Notes under the pieces: generated by a model
Database searches by the model: none
What the model was told of the DNA's origin: nothing
Seen by the model: only the letters and a program-made list of their open reading frames with translations
Position numbers and translations under genes: made by a program
NCBI GenBank assembly: GCA_030435675.1
Contig: CM059622.1
Coordinates: forward strand, 13,330,001-13,394,000
From: Steinernema hermaphroditum
Taxonomy: Eukaryota; Nematoda; Chromadorea; Rhabditida; Steinernematidae
Direction of reading: 5' to 3'
DNA length: 64,000 bases
Part shown: piece by piece, positions 1 to 11,307 of the stretch
Numbering within the stretch: position 1 is the stretch's first letter
Layout: every line of letters begins with the position of its first letter

Positions 1-924
1 ACTATCTGAGCTCTCGATCATAGCAAGGCCGGAGTTGGAAAAGTAGAGCTCGCACTTAAGACTAGATCCGTCTTCTTTCGTCCATCGAACGCAAAAAATG
101 TTCTTTCCTTCTTCCTCTCTTGTCACGTTCTTCGGCACAGTAATGGAGAGGATCTCTTCTCGGGTGACGCCGATAGGTCCGTATACTGTCAAGGCCCTTC
201 TTTCGCCACCGCTCACCCAGGAGTCCACAGCCGCTTTCACGAACTCGATTGTCACTTTGGGAGGCGCCTGGATGTCCGGAAACTGCGAAAAATTCAAATA
301 TCTCTTTTTTCTTGAATTCAAGAAGGTCAGTACGAGTTGCTCGGCAGTATCCGTGTGTGTCCAGCAGCGAAGCGTAAGACTGCACAGAAATGGATTATTC
401 TTCAGTTGGAGAGCGAGAAAATCTTCACTTTCAGGACCTACGTAGACAAGATCCAGGTATCCGAACGATAAGCACTCCCGGAACATATCAAGGCACTCCA
501 GGGCGATCTCCTTTGGGCAGTCAGTGCAAAAGGAAAGTGAAGAGTCTGGTCGCATCCGCAGAGTCAAGAAGGGAACCATTCTTCTGGCCATGTCCTCTTT
601 CGAACAGCAGAATTTGCGGAAATTGAATTGATCGGGATCGGAATAAATGGAAATATTAAGGAACTCGACATGTCTTCGATCCATTGATAGGAATTCTTCG
701 TGAGAGTGCGGAATATTCTCGACGTCTCGTGTATTTTCATCCAACAGCGCGTACCACCACCCTTCGTCGTCCTTCGAAATTGTAATCTTGAAAGTTATAC
801 GCTTTTCGAAGAATCTTTGAGCGGCGTTTCCCCACTGTCCTGAGAGTTTGGCCATCGTGTACAGGTTGTCTCTGGACAGTCTCTCCAGCACATCCTCACA
901 GAAGGCGTATGGAACGGAATCCAT
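1..924 (-). CDS. MDSVP-family protein, copy 1 (C-terminus beyond window)
   Basis: One uninterrupted frame runs from the ATG at 924 to the window edge (308 codons, no stop), so the C-terminus is missing. The product starts MDSVPYAFCEDVLERL and carries blocks shared with the copy at 7723-8689: DEGWWY, HSHEEFLSMDR, CSKEDMARR, VPFLTLRMRPDS, GPESEDFLALQLKNNPF, KAAVDSWV and RWTKEDGSSL. No signal peptide or membrane segment is visible. A CCAG acceptor followed by a short CCTTCCCA leader precedes the ATG, and the other copies have the same layout, which suggests SL trans-splicing (inference). I do not recognise a named domain. The short N-terminal block followed by repeated leucine-rich stretches recalls nematode F-box/LRR-like expansions, but that is only a guess. 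This is the least damaged family member here. Confidence 0.75.
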   Translation of the reverse strand, partial: MDSVPYAFCEDVLERLSRDNLYTMAKLSGQWGNAAQRFFEKRITFKITISKDDEGWWYALLDENTRDVENIPHSHEEFLSMDRRHVEFLNISIYSDPDQFNFRKFCCSKEDMARRMVPFLTLRMRPDSSLSFCTDCPKEIALECLDMFRECLSFGYLDLVYVGPESEDFLALQLKNNPFLCSLTLRCWTHTDTAEQLVLTFLNSRKKRYLNFSQFPDIQAPPKVTIEFVKAAVDSWVSGGERRALTVYGPIGVTREEILSITVPKNVTREEEGKNIFCVRWTKEDGSSLKCELYFSNSGLAMIESSDS

Positions 925-1117
925 TGGGAAGGAACCTGGAAGAACGCAAAGTAAGTCGCAAAAAAACCGAGAGCGAACAACGACGACTGGATCGAAGTGG
1001 AAGAGAGCGAACGCTGAGTGAGCATTACATCAGTTCAATCGATGGAACCAAAAAACGTTCTCAACTTGCCACCGAAACAAAACAAAACTCTGTCATGATG
1101 GTTCGCCGACCTCCGGC

Positions 1118-1161
<44 letters not shown>

Positions 1162-1574
1162 TGGACGACCCGACCGATCGCTGGGGATAAGTGAAAGTCC
1201 TCGAGTTTGCGAAATGCGAATGATATACGACAGCACTGTCTTAGCTCATCATAGTGTGTTGAAACCAAAACTACGAACCTGAAGTCTGAGTCTGGGTCAA
1301 ATCGAAAACTGCTCCGCCAGCGATTTCTTGAATATCATATCTTGTGTTTTGTGTTACATACCAAATGAGCTGATAAATGCCTTTATATGTCATTGACATA
1401 GGAGATTGTTGAAGTTGTGGGCGAAGAACACGACGCTACTCCAGAAGAACCCTGTGAAAACTTGGAAGTGGACTTAGAAGATGTGTGGAAGCCATTAGGC
1501 TCGTTGTCAGCTTCAGCAAGCGATTCGATCGCCGAAGAACTTAAGATTTACCGCCGTGACAACAGATTACCTGC
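925..1574. other. Intergenic, upstream of copy 1, with one short open frame
   Basis: Upstream flank of the minus-strand copy 1. It holds an AG microsatellite (1122-1157). A plus-strand open stretch at about 1402-1545 follows a CATAG acceptor-like site and would encode an acidic peptide (VGEEHDATPEEPCENLEVD). It has no clear partner exon, so I do not call it a gene. Confidence 0.4.
1122..1157. repeat. (AG)18 microsatellite
   Basis: Eighteen uninterrupted AG dinucleotides, read directly from the sequence. A common slippage-prone simple repeat, likely polymorphic. Confidence 0.97.
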
Positions 1575-1885
1575 TCCAACGTCCACGGCCGCTTTGACGA
1601 TTATGATTGTCACTTTGATGCGCGATGGGACGCCCTTATACCACGTCATAGTTAGCACTCTTTTTCGTCTCTTATTCAAGAAGGTCAGTAGGAGTTGCTC
1701 TGTCGTCTCCGTGTGTGGCCAGCGGCGAAGCACAAGACGCCACAGAAGTGGGTTATTCTGTAGCTGGAAAGCGAGAAACTCTTCCCTTTCAGGACCTACG
1801 TAGAAAAGATCCAGACATGCGAAGGAGAAGCACCCCCGGAACATGTTAAGACATTCGAGGAGGGTCTCCTCCACCATTTCCAGCG
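1575..1885 (-). pseudogene. MDSVP-family fragment, copy 3 (truncated at both ends)
   Basis: About 310 bp on the minus strand match the central part of copies 1 and 2: LECLNMFRGCFSF, YVGPEREEFLAFQLQNNP, WPHTETTEQLLLTFLN and VKAAVD, in one open frame. The N-terminal half (MDSVP, DEGWWY, CSKE blocks) and the C-terminal third (RWTKEDGSS block) are absent. Homology stops at VKAAVD and the frame reaches a stop about 13 codons later. It lies 650 bp from copy 1 in the same orientation, so a partial tandem duplication is the simplest origin. Confidence 0.8.
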
Positions 1886-1916
1886 ACCTTGCTTTGGTGC
1901 AGAGCTCATATTTCAA

Positions 1917-2591
1917 TATTAGCTAGATCTCTTGATTATTAGTGCATAAATCTTTCATGATGGGAGCAAATTTCCACACCTCTTGATCTCATAGATATAG
2001 ACACACGTGTCGCAGTGGCGAGCGGTTGGTCTGCAAACGGTTTTTAAGTGATCAGCGGTCCCATCAGTGTGCGCCGGCGTTGGAGTGGCGAGGGGTTGCA
2101 TCCAGTCGAGGTGCGTCGGTTAAGCTCAGCGGACGGAACGGGATTCCATCTTCAGCTGACGTTGAATTAAATTCGGAATTGAAGTTGAATTGAAGAGGCT
2201 GAATTCGGAGATGGTGGGGCACAGCGAACCTATCTTCAGCTCGGGTGGCGGTGCGGACGTCGGAGTTGTGGAGCATCCTCGGCGGCTTCCGTGAGTGAAG
2301 CAGGCTAAGAGCTGATTCCTATGAAGGCGTGACGCTGCAGCATACCTCTATGAGGTTCACTCGGATGAGTTGAGTGAGCGGACGTTCTTGGCGTATACGA
2401 CTGAACATCTCAGCTGCGATTCTCCAGTTGATTTGCTACTCGGAAATAAACATTCTTTTTCTTTTTTCGCTTTCCTTTCTGAAGTTTATCATCGTACAAG
2501 GTGGATAGCAGATACAACGGCACCAAGTTGCTCATCAAATTTATTGAGTCACAAAGTAAAATCCCATCAGCGTTATAGACTACATATAGAC
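1917..2591. other. Intergenic, no gene seen
   Basis: Between the family fragment and the 3' end of the M13 peptidase gene. I see no splice-consistent coding frame, RNA gene or terminal repeat. A plus-strand open frame at 2370-2957 overlaps the last M13 exon antisense and is taken as its shadow. Confidence 0.5.
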
Positions 2592-5500
2592 TCAAATCCG
2601 CATATTCTCGTGTCTCGGATCCTCCACCGGATCCGGGCGACGCCGTATCAAGCCGTGGTCGTCGTCGTTGAACATCGTACAGCGATGCTCACGATACATG
2701 CCCGAGCCTGCTGTGCATCCGAAGGTTTCTGCGAATCGCTTCGAGTTGCGGAGCACTCCGTTAACGCGGTACATTTCGGGAGAGTGATTATCCCAGCTAT
2801 GGCGTTCGATCTTGTCGAAAACGGTGTTTTTGGAGCAATCGCTCTAAAATGTACTTTTAGTAGGGCATGTGATAGAAGCGTTAACGTCGAAAATTGCCAA
2901 AATTACAAGGTGGCCCAAAAAAGAGGACATCTGGAAAGAAGTTTAGCAGTACTCTAGGAAGCCATTGATTCAGATTGGTGAGATCGGTCGGCTTCTTTCA
3001 TTTCTTTTTTCGTCTACCAATCGATCATTCCATATCTTACCACAATTTTGGGAAATAACTTTTTTTGTCAGCCGTGTATTGAACCCTGTATTACATGTGT
3101 TTACAAAAGGCAACAAGCACAATTAAACACAGGTTTGCTATAATAACTAGGGAACCTTCCGAAGTGCCGCCTCAGATCGGCTAGAAAGACATACATCAGT
3201 GAACCCCGTCAGCTTAAAAATCTGACTTAGTTTGAAAGTTACACGAGCATGCGTGCACAATGCTAAGGAAATGTTCAATAGATGGCTGACATCATAAGGT
3301 CATTTCTTGCAGACAGAAACGTGAAACGTTTCCTGTTCGAGTGTAACAGATAAGCCTTGATCACTTAATGCGGAGTGCAAAAGATCATCCGCCTTCTACG
3401 TCTATCAGAAGGTGCTTTGTCAAAAAGGTCTACAAAATGCTGTCAGACATTGGCGCTACGGACATTTCCACGTAGACGGATCAGCCAACTCAACAGTCGA
3501 TGATGCCCCCAGATCATTGAGAATAACATTCCGTAGCCGATTTTCGCATTTTGTTTTGTGTTCTCAGGTTTTTGGGAATCTTCCTATTTCACTCCATTCC
3601 ATGCGCACCAATCTTACCACCAATAGCGCATCTTGCTTTCCTAAAGGGCGCGGTAAAACATGTAAATTGAGGTATAAAGCGATGGTATCTCATTTCATAC
3701 TGTCTCAAAATCAGCGTTTTTTTTGCACACTGTATAGCACAAAATGCGAAATTTCTCTCGGCGGAACGGGATTACCCTTTTCAGTCCTTGAATGAAGCCT
3801 ATGTTTCTCTTGAAAATTGTGAGCTCTTACCACTGCAGCCGACAAGAAGAAGGTTTATTCATCGGTGAGTCCGCTGATGATCGGCGTGACGAGCTCTCTA
3901 TTTTTGCTGAAGAACTTCATGTACCCCTAAAGGACGCGGTTTAGTTTTCATTAATAAAGCGAGCCACCAGTTCACTCACCCTATACGCGGAATCTACTTG
4001 TGCATCGGCGATGTTCTCCGAGGCAGTATAACGCCCGTCCACGTAGAGAGTTGTGTTCGGGATGGGATAGCCGTTGTACTGTGCGATGAAACATTGCTTC
4101 CGGCGGTCGTACTCCTTCCGCGACTGCTCGTCCCACCAGTTTTTTCGAATTCCAAAAGCGTCGAAAGTCATGCCTGAACATGGCTGAGAACAGTATACCG
4201 GCCTGTATACCGTACCCACCTGCTTCATCGAATGCGTGACTCATCTCGTGCGCCAGTACCGTTCCCACAAACCCGTAGGTCACGGCTCGTGGGTAGGTCA
4301 GGTCGAAGATGGGCGGACGGAAGTAGCCGGCCGGGAACTCCATCGAATTCTTCTCCGCCAGCCAGGCGGCGTTGAGGAACTGTGCCGGGAACCGGAACGA
4401 ATCTCGGCGCAGCGTCGTTCCGAGCAGGTTGAGGTTCTCGGTCACCGCGAAGTTGATCATCTTCTCGAGCATCATGGAATAAGAAGCGGAGTCGGGAATC
4501 TCCTCGAGGAGCTAGATCAAACTGGAGCTTTCGTGGATCGATGCATGACTTACGTCTTTGTAATATTCGTCCAAGGCCGTGTTGTTAAGGATCCACTTCG
4601 GGTACCCGATATTCCACTGCATCACTTCGAGCTAAAAAGGTACTGGATTCGATGGTGTTGAGGTGAAGAAGTACATCGACTATCCAGGATGACTTCCTTC
4701 GGTTTCTGCTCATCACCGCTATGATCTAACTGATAGAATGGGACGACTCGAAATTTCGACATTTTGTGCCGAAAATCGAGACCGAGACTGGGCGAAATTT
4801 CAAGCGGGACCCATCTCCACACCTAAGTACCCATTACCTACTTTCTCGATAGCCTTGTCGCGAGTGTTTCCCTTGAGCCATCCCTCCTTGATGGTGTCTA
4901 TGAGCGCTTCTTTGATGTTCTTGGCCATGTCGGTGACTTCTTCGATTATCTCGTAAGGAACATACTTTTTGGCATACATGGCGCCGACTGCGTGGATGGG
5001 CATCCCCGTGAACCAGCCGAGGGTCGTCGAGCACGCATCTTCCCTGGCAAGGTTCGCTATTCGGTTTCTGCTCAACACCGCTATGATCTAAAGCTGAGGG
5101 ATCTATCTAAAAGGGGTCTATCCTCTTAGCGCACCTCATTGATTTTCTCATATTCCCCATGCAGCTGGTAGTTCTCCAAGTAGTGTGACTTCATGAATCG
5201 CCAGAAGACGTAGTTCACCAACGTCTTCTTCTTCGTTTCCGCGAGGCTCAGAATTTTCTTTATGTAGTCGACGTTGACCATGACATCGGGATTCTTCTGT
5301 AAGATGCCCTGGATCCGGTCCCCACCGAACTCGTTCAGAATGCGGCGGAAATCGATTTGGGGAAACATCTCGCAGATGGCGTTAAACGCCATCTTTTTCA
5401 TGCTTCCTGCCGTCTTGTAGAGCTCTCTCTCCAGCTCGAACATGTCGTCGATCTCGGAACGGCTTATCTGCTCGTATCGCGCACACGGACTCCGTTTGCG

Positions 5501-7047
5501 CATGTTCAGTTGGGCGATGTAGTCGTTCCTCAGCTGAGTGACCCTCTCGAAGATGTAGTCCTTGTGCGCCTTCACTTGCTCGACAGAGTCTTCTGGCTTC
5601 ACGTAGTTCCGTGTTGCGTACAGATCGAAAGGAGCTCGTGTGATCTGAAAAAGGTGCATTTGTGCATGAGAAATGGCGGATCATTTAATGTCCGTTTTAT
5701 GACATATAACTACGACTATTTCTTGACAGATGTATGCCATTTTTTTAGACCTGTAAGTAAGCACTTCGAAGTATTTAATCTCAAGTCACATCGGTATGAT
5801 GTTTGTTATCTTTCGTGCACCACAGAATGACTACTCTAATAGAATGGCTATCCAATCAAAAAACTCAAAGGAGAGTCCCTTAATGCAAAGGTGGTGTATT
5901 CCTTTGCAGACGTTCTAAATGATCAAGGTTGCGACGGGTGTAATTGGGGCGAACACGTTCGGACGTTCGTTTAATTGTTTTGGAAAACAGTCTTGCTTGC
6001 CGGGTCTTATTGGTTGTCTTCTGCTCGCGACCACACACTGGACAGTGAAGCTCAAAATCGCCCATGTATAAACGGAGAACCGATGGATCCGTTGGTCTGT
6101 CTGTGTGTTTTTCCGTGCGGGGGAAACACCCACACAAAAGAAGGATCCGGAGGGAACCGAACCCAACACCTGTAGATTACAAACGGAGCGCCTTCGCAAT
6201 GAGCCACACAAGCAATTGAGATCCAACCGTTCTACTGCCACTGTGTCTCCGAGGATGGCCTTGCATTTCTCTACAGTTTTTGAGCCAATTTCAGCACCAA
6301 TCTTGCCGCCCGTAGGACTACTTGGCTTTTAATACCTAAGGCGAGCGAATTCGCGCGCAGCCGCGTTTATAGGAAGCAAGTCGATGGACAAACCTTGTAC
6401 ATTGCAAATGTTGCCTGTCTTTTCTTTTTCCGAAGCTCTACTCCAAACAAAAACTTACATGTAATATGTACGGATGTGCTCCGTCCTTATTTGTATTGTC
6501 GACTCTCGCCATAAACCTCAAGAGCGCCTTGTTTCTCAGCATTATCAGCAGCCTGGTCAGGTCATGATGAGCGCCGATGCATCGATGCACAAGAGGCCAT
6601 CCGTCCGCCTCTCCGATCTTCTGTAACAAGTGGTGCACAGCGTTCTCGTCCTCGGAACATTTCCGAAAGGCCGTCTTCATCATTTCGATCGCTTCGGACC
6701 CGGAGTCGCTCGGATCTTTGAACTCCCCTGAAGGCGGCCTAAGCGAATGCCATAAAAAGACGCTCACAGATCAAATCCTTGTAGATGTCCTGCTGTATCT
6801 TACGCAAGATGCTGACGATCGTTCTACCGTCGGCATAGGTGGCGTTCTTCTCCCAGTTCGCGCAGGAGTATCGGTAGAAGTCGTCGCATTGGGAGATCGA
6901 CGTATCGCGTGAGTTGGTGAGGAAGGCGGCCGCCTTCTGGTATCCTCCGTAGTTTGCATACTTGCCGACAGGGCGCTGATCGCCGGCGGAGCAGAAGGAG
7001 AGGAGCGCAAGGAAGGCTCCGGTGAGAGATATTTTAAGACGAGTCAT
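2592..7047 (-). CDS. M13 family metallopeptidase (neprilysin-like), secreted; one in-frame TAA
   Basis: Nine exons on the minus strand: 7047-6768, 6727-6459, 5644-5135, 5087-4842, 4631-4554, 4511-4220, 4173-3980, 3926-3831 and 2843-2592. All are phase-consistent and give 738 codons before the stop, the usual M13 length. Residues 1-22 form a signal peptide (MTRLKISLTGAFLALLSFC..) with no membrane anchor, so a secreted zinc peptidase is expected. Zinc motif HEMSH is near residue 549 and the second motif ENIAD near 611. The family blocks NNTALDEYYKD, FPAGYFRPP and HSPEMYRVNG (substrate-contacting Arg in the family) and a closing Cys-rich tail are all present. Codon 24 of the eighth exon (3857-3855), residue about 647, is TAA inside GLTDE-TFFLS, where relatives carry a sense codon. 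Translation stopping there would lose about 91 residues, so this is an inactive allele, a young pseudogene or a base error. Confidence 0.88.
6100..6216 (-). mobile_element. Candidate tRNA-derived SINE head
   Basis: In the second intron of the M13 gene the minus strand carries a box-A-like TGGCTCATTGCGAAGG (6206-6191) and, about 27 bases on, a box-B-like GGTTCGGTTCC (6163-6153). The intervening bases resemble a degenerate anticodon arm (GCGCTCCGTTTGTAATC). The arms do not pair well enough for a working tRNA, so a SINE head or dead tRNA is more likely. The body may run on toward 5880, which I could not delimit. Confidence 0.45.
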
Positions 7048-7722
7048 GGCTGCAGACGACCAAGAAGGTGCTTACGTTGAAAGGAAAGCAGACATCGGAG
7101 GACGGACGGCGTTGCAGATAAGAAGGAAAGGGCGGAATTAATGAACTTCATATTTCGATGAGAGGTGAAAGATAGGAGAGAAAAGCGGAAATATTTATGC
7201 GGCAAAACAACTGCCAAAAGAGGCAAGATGCAGATGCTGCAGTTCCTTGGCATGGCGGGTCACAAACCTGCACCATATCCAAACCAGTTTCTGCTTCTCG
7301 TAGAAACGCAAAAAATGCGTCTTCCGTACTATTAAGGCATTTCATTTCCCTGTGCTACAATCACAGAGAGTGTGATCAGAAAAGAAAGTCGGAACTTCAC
7401 GCATAAGGCTTTACCTTGATGCATTAGCCTCTTTTTAATGCTGACAAAGATAATTGAAAGGACGACCTTATACAATAGCTTCTCGTTCGGCGATCGAGCG
7501 TTGAAAAATTGGGTTGCATCAGCATTTACCGGCGTCTGAATGGTCAAAATGTGGGATCCGGAGCACGATATACGAAGTGGAATCTGATCGAAGTGACTGA
7601 AGATGCGTACAGACTTTTCAGTTTTTTTTTTCTGTACAGAAAAGCTACTTCATGAATAAATAGACGGATGAATGCCTTTGTATTTGTCAAAACTGTTATC
7701 ATGAAAGGAAATGATTTATGCA
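7048..7722. other. Upstream flank of the M13 gene, no gene seen
   Basis: Probable promoter and leader of the minus-strand M13 gene, ending at the 3' end of family copy 2. No coding frame with splice support, RNA gene or repeat is evident. Confidence 0.5.
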
Positions 7723-8689
7723 TTAATAAAAAGTAGTGTCGTACCAGCCAGCTGAGTTCTTAATTACAGCAATGTCGTTGCAAAAGAAGAGCTCGCACAG
7801 GAGACTCGATCCGTCTTCTTTCGTCCATCGAGCACGAAACTTTCCTGCTTCTGCTCCTTCTTCCTCTCTTATTGTCACGTTCTCTGGCAGCGAAATCAAC
7901 AGGATCTCTGCTGGGGTAACGCCGATAGGTCCGTACACTGACAAGGCCCTTTTTTCGTCACCTCTCACCCAAGAGTCCACGGCCGCTTTCACGATTCCGA
8001 TTGTCACTTTAAGAGGTGATTGATCGAGACGCCAATCCGGGAACTGCGCCGTATTCAACATTCTCTTTTTACTTGAATTCAAGAAGGTCAGTAGGAGTTG
8101 CTCAGTTGTCTCCGTGTGTGGCCAGCAGAGAAGCATAAGACCACACAGAAATAGGTTATTCTTCAGCTGGAGAGCAAGAAACTCTTCACTTTCCGGACCT
8201 GTGTATGTAAGTCCCAGCTGTTCGAACGAGAAGCACCTCCGGAACATGTCAACGCACTCTAGGATGAACTCCTTTGGGCACTCCACCGAAAAGATAAGTG
8301 CAGAATCTGGCCGCATCCGCAGAGTCAAGAAGGGAACCACTCTTCTGGCCATCTCCTCTTTCGAACATCGGAATTTGCGGGCATCGAATTGACCGGGATA
8401 GACATCAATGTCAATTTCGTGAACCTCGACGTATTTTCGATCCATCGATAGAAATTCTTCGTGGGAGTGCGGACCATTTTTGATGTTTGCCCATGTGTTC
8501 TCGTCTTGCACTCCGTACCACCACCCTTCGTTGTCCTTCGAAATTGTGATGGAGAAGATTCGACGCTTCGACGAGGAACCTCCGAGCGGCGCTTCCCCAC
8601 TGTCCCGAGAGATCGGCCATCGTGTGCAGCTGCCCTTTGGACAGTCTCTCCAGCACATCCTCACAAAAGACGTACGGAACGGAATCCAT
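7723..8689 (-). pseudogene. MDSVP-family protein, copy 2, with a +1 frameshift
   Basis: ATG at 8689 (MDSVPYVFCEDVLERLSKG) and stop TAA at 7725-7723, preceded by TTTCAG and an ATTCCCTCCCA leader. The span is 967 nt, 322 codons plus one base. The first frame reads correctly through GQWGSAARRF; the frame one base away then carries SITISKDNEGWWY and all later blocks to the end. Alignment with copy 1 places 37 bases where copy 1 has 36, between about 8584 and 8548. Everything else is intact, so this is either a very recent pseudogene or a single-base sequence error. Its C-terminus (..NSAGWYDTTFY) shows how copy 1 probably ends outside the window. Function unknown. Confidence 0.8.
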
Positions 8690-8981
8690 TGGGAGGGAAT
8701 CTGAAACAGTGAGTTTCGGAATAGCGAGAGCGAACGATGATGACTGGATCGAAGTGGAAGAGAGTGAGCGTTATCAGTTAAACTAATAGAACCATGTTTA
8801 CTTTACCGATCGCTGGGGACAGGTGAAAGACCTGGCACCTTGCGAAATGCGAAGTGATATACGACAGTACTCTTTTAGCTGTATCTTACCGTCGTTTGTA
8901 CTTGCCCACGAGTGGTGATATAAAGGATAAGACTGGACGAAGAGTGGATCATTTGGAGTAATATCAAGTTTACTATCAGGT

Positions 8982-9507
8982 GAGTCAATCCTGCCGACAA
9001 TGCTTTATGGATCCGAAACTTGGGCCCTTACCACGTCAATGAACACGAGACTGGCGACAGCACAGCAAAGAATGGAGCGTCGGATGATCGGAGTGAGACT
9101 AATAGACAGAAGAACAAACGATTGGATTCGAGGAGTGACGAAAGTGAAAGACATCTGCGAAACTGCGATGAAACGGAAGTGGACGTTCGCGTGGAAATTG
9201 GCAAACAACGTCGAAGACCGCAACAAATGGTCGGAATGAAGGCCTCCGAACACGCTGGAGGGACGACATCGTGAGGACAGTAGGAACTCAACGCTGGCAG
9301 AACTTCGCACGGACCGAAGATCTCTCGTCGTGGCGCCACCGAGGAGTGCAAACGTCTGAAGCTCAGGTCCGAAGCTCCATTGTTTGAAGGGGATTGTCTC
9401 CGCGGCAGAAGAACAAGAAGAAACTACGAACGAAGATGGTGACAACTTTGGGTGCAACTATGTGTAAGGATATGATATTGTACAATAAATCTGTAAATCT
9501 GTAAATC
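8982..9507 (+). mobile_element. Non-LTR retrotransposon 3' end (truncated, decayed)
   Basis: A frame beginning LPTMLYGSETWAL near 8991 continues through ATAQQRMERRMIGV, TNDWIRGVTKVKDI and KRKWTFAWKLANN. This is the typical segment between reverse transcriptase and C-terminus of RTE/Jockey-like LINEs. It stops at about 9240 and related sequence continues in other frames (RHREDSRNSTLAELR), showing decay. The element ends in three short AAATCTGT-type repeats (9484-9507), as LINE 3' tails do. The 5' part, including the RT catalytic core, is missing, so it is a dead 5'-truncated insert. Confidence 0.75.
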
Positions 9508-9550
9508 AGGTGAGTGGGGTCATATAGGATTCTACCGTGAACCGCTATCG

Positions 9551-9622
9551 GCCCAAGTAGTATAGTGGTTAGTACTCCACGTTGTGGCCGTGGCGACGCA
9601 GGTTCGATTCCTGCCTTGGGCA
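9551..9622 (+). tRNA. tRNA-His (anticodon GTG)
   Basis: A complete cloverleaf of 72 nt. Acceptor GCCCAAG (9551-9557) pairs with CTTGGGC (9615-9621), discriminator A at 9622. The D arm holds box A (TAGTATAGTGGTTAGTA); the anticodon stem CCACG/CGTGG encloses loop TTGTGGC with anticodon GTG. The T arm GCAGG-TTCGATT-CCTGC carries box B. There is no intron, and a T-rich stretch follows (TTCATTTTTG), suitable for Pol III termination. The extra 5' G of His tRNAs is normally added after transcription. The gene sits between a LINE tail and a BEL/Pao fragment. Confidence 0.96.
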
Positions 9623-9639
9623 TTCATTTTTGTCTTCTT

Positions 9640-9960
9640 TCTCTTTTTCCATCCAGGAAAGCGTTATCCAACTTGAAATTGAGTTAACCGTTCCGGTGAT
9701 GATCTTGGCTCCGAGTAAGAATTGTGGTGCGTTATCCACCGCAACCGATTTAGGAATTCCTCGTCTAGCGCCAAACCGTCGGAAGGAGTTGATGAAGGCT
9801 TTGGTTGTCAAACCATGGACGGTTTCGAAGTGTGCCAGCCTTGTAGTCGTCCATGTGTACAAGCAGCCATAGGAATCGTTCTGTGTTTCTCCGGATTCCG
9901 TTTTTGTTTGCAGCGGACCACGAGAAGGCATGTCTCGCAAAGCCACATGTAAGTTTATTT
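9640..9960 (-). mobile_element. BEL/Pao retrotransposon integrase fragment
   Basis: The minus strand reads GPLQTKTESGE, YGCLYTWTTTRLAHFETVH, LTTKAFINSFRRFGARRG and VDNAPQFLLGAKI. This is the integrase catalytic core of BEL/Pao LTR elements; the D of VDNAP is the second acidic catalytic residue. Only about 100 residues remain: no gag, protease, RT or LTR is recognisable around it, and the frame runs into the tRNA antisense. A truncated dead remnant. Confidence 0.75.
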
Positions 9961-10584
9961 ATCGCTGTTTTGAAATAGTCCAAGTTTAGAACAGTACATT
10001 TTTTTATTCCGTATCATTGATTTACATCAAGCGGATCCCAATATGTTTCAGATTCGTCTTACTTAGGACAACAAATGCAAAGGCGACAGAGTGAAATGTT
10101 TCATATGGGTCGTCGTTAAGATCTCTGATTTACTATACCCACGATTATGAATTATAAAATGCTCTGCACAAACCTTACGCGAAAAGAGTCCGAGTTTCGG
10201 ACTCGTCAGGATCACTGCTCCAGGACCTTATAGAGGCAGCTTAAAAGTGAAAGTTCATTTTGGATCACTCGACCGCTTTCTACGCAAATTGCAAGGGCGA
10301 CAGTTGTCGCCAATACCGAGGTCAATTTTTGACGTGCAGAACAGTGAATGTTCTGTTATCTCCATGCATTCAAAGAAATTCGCCGCCGGCGCAGGGCTTT
10401 TAGGTGCATCGCTGTGAACTCGTCCCTTCTCGCGCCTCTGATCACATGGGAGTAAAATTGTAAAGCTCAATTCCTTTCATGAACTGTTAAGCCGTTTCTT
10501 TCACTCTCAACTGTCATGGTCGACTGGCTAGTCACGTATCACTTGCAGAGTTGGCGGGTTCGGGTTTTCGGGTCGGGCACCCGA

Positions 10585-10601
10585 GGGCCTATAATAGGCC
10601 C
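10585..10601. repeat. 17-nt perfect palindrome
   Basis: GGGCCTAT-A-ATAGGCCC, an 8-bp inverted repeat around one base, preceded by a second short hairpin (CGGGT..ACCCG, 10568-10582). No associated element is recognisable. Confidence 0.7.
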
Positions 10602-11307
10602 TTGCCTATGGATTAGTGCCTATTTACTTGCCTAGGGCGAGCCCTGTAGTCTTGGCGGCTTATCGTATGGTACAGAATTCAGCTGGCCTTTTTCCCAGAC
10701 ATGTCTAGACACGTAGACTTTTGTCCATATTTTCGTTTCTGTGGCCGCCGGCCTCGAGCGCACACTTTACTCTAAACTGCTGCCTTTCCCTTCATCTTTT
10801 TGGCTTTTGAGCTTTTTGAATTCCGAGAAGAGGAGTGTGCAACCGAAAGATTCCTTTTGACAGTTTTGCGTGCATACAGTACTCCACCGGTGTTAGGCTC
10901 AACGTTTTGCTCTGCTCGCTCTATAACTTCCTTATAATAATTATGATGTTTTGAACTTTGAACGCTGGAACATTACATTCCTTAATCGGATCAACGTAAA
11001 GACGAACCAAATCGCCGATAGAAGCACGCAGTCCCAAAAATCAGGACACATCCCGTCGCCCTAATTAGGTGGAACCGCTACTTCAAAGACGCCGAAACGT
11101 GTTTTGGGCGACTTGGGCAAATTGTTGCAATCAAAAACTTTTACCGCAATCTCGCCATCTGAGTGCGATTACCAAAAATCAATCACTGCGATTCTTTGAA
11201 GTGACCGCAGAGGTCACTTCCTTCCCTTTCGCCTCGGTCCCCTTCGGGAAGCCGGCCCTCTCGCGCACCCCTAACTTCGTGGCGGTTAGTTGAAAGCGCC
11301 GGCGGCG

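Noticed and set aside
1122..1157. AG repeat considered as a regulatory GAGA element
   Set aside because: Uninterrupted dinucleotide run is simplest as a microsatellite.
2370..2957. 195-codon plus-strand frame
   Set aside because: Antisense to the last M13 exon, which carries clear family motifs.
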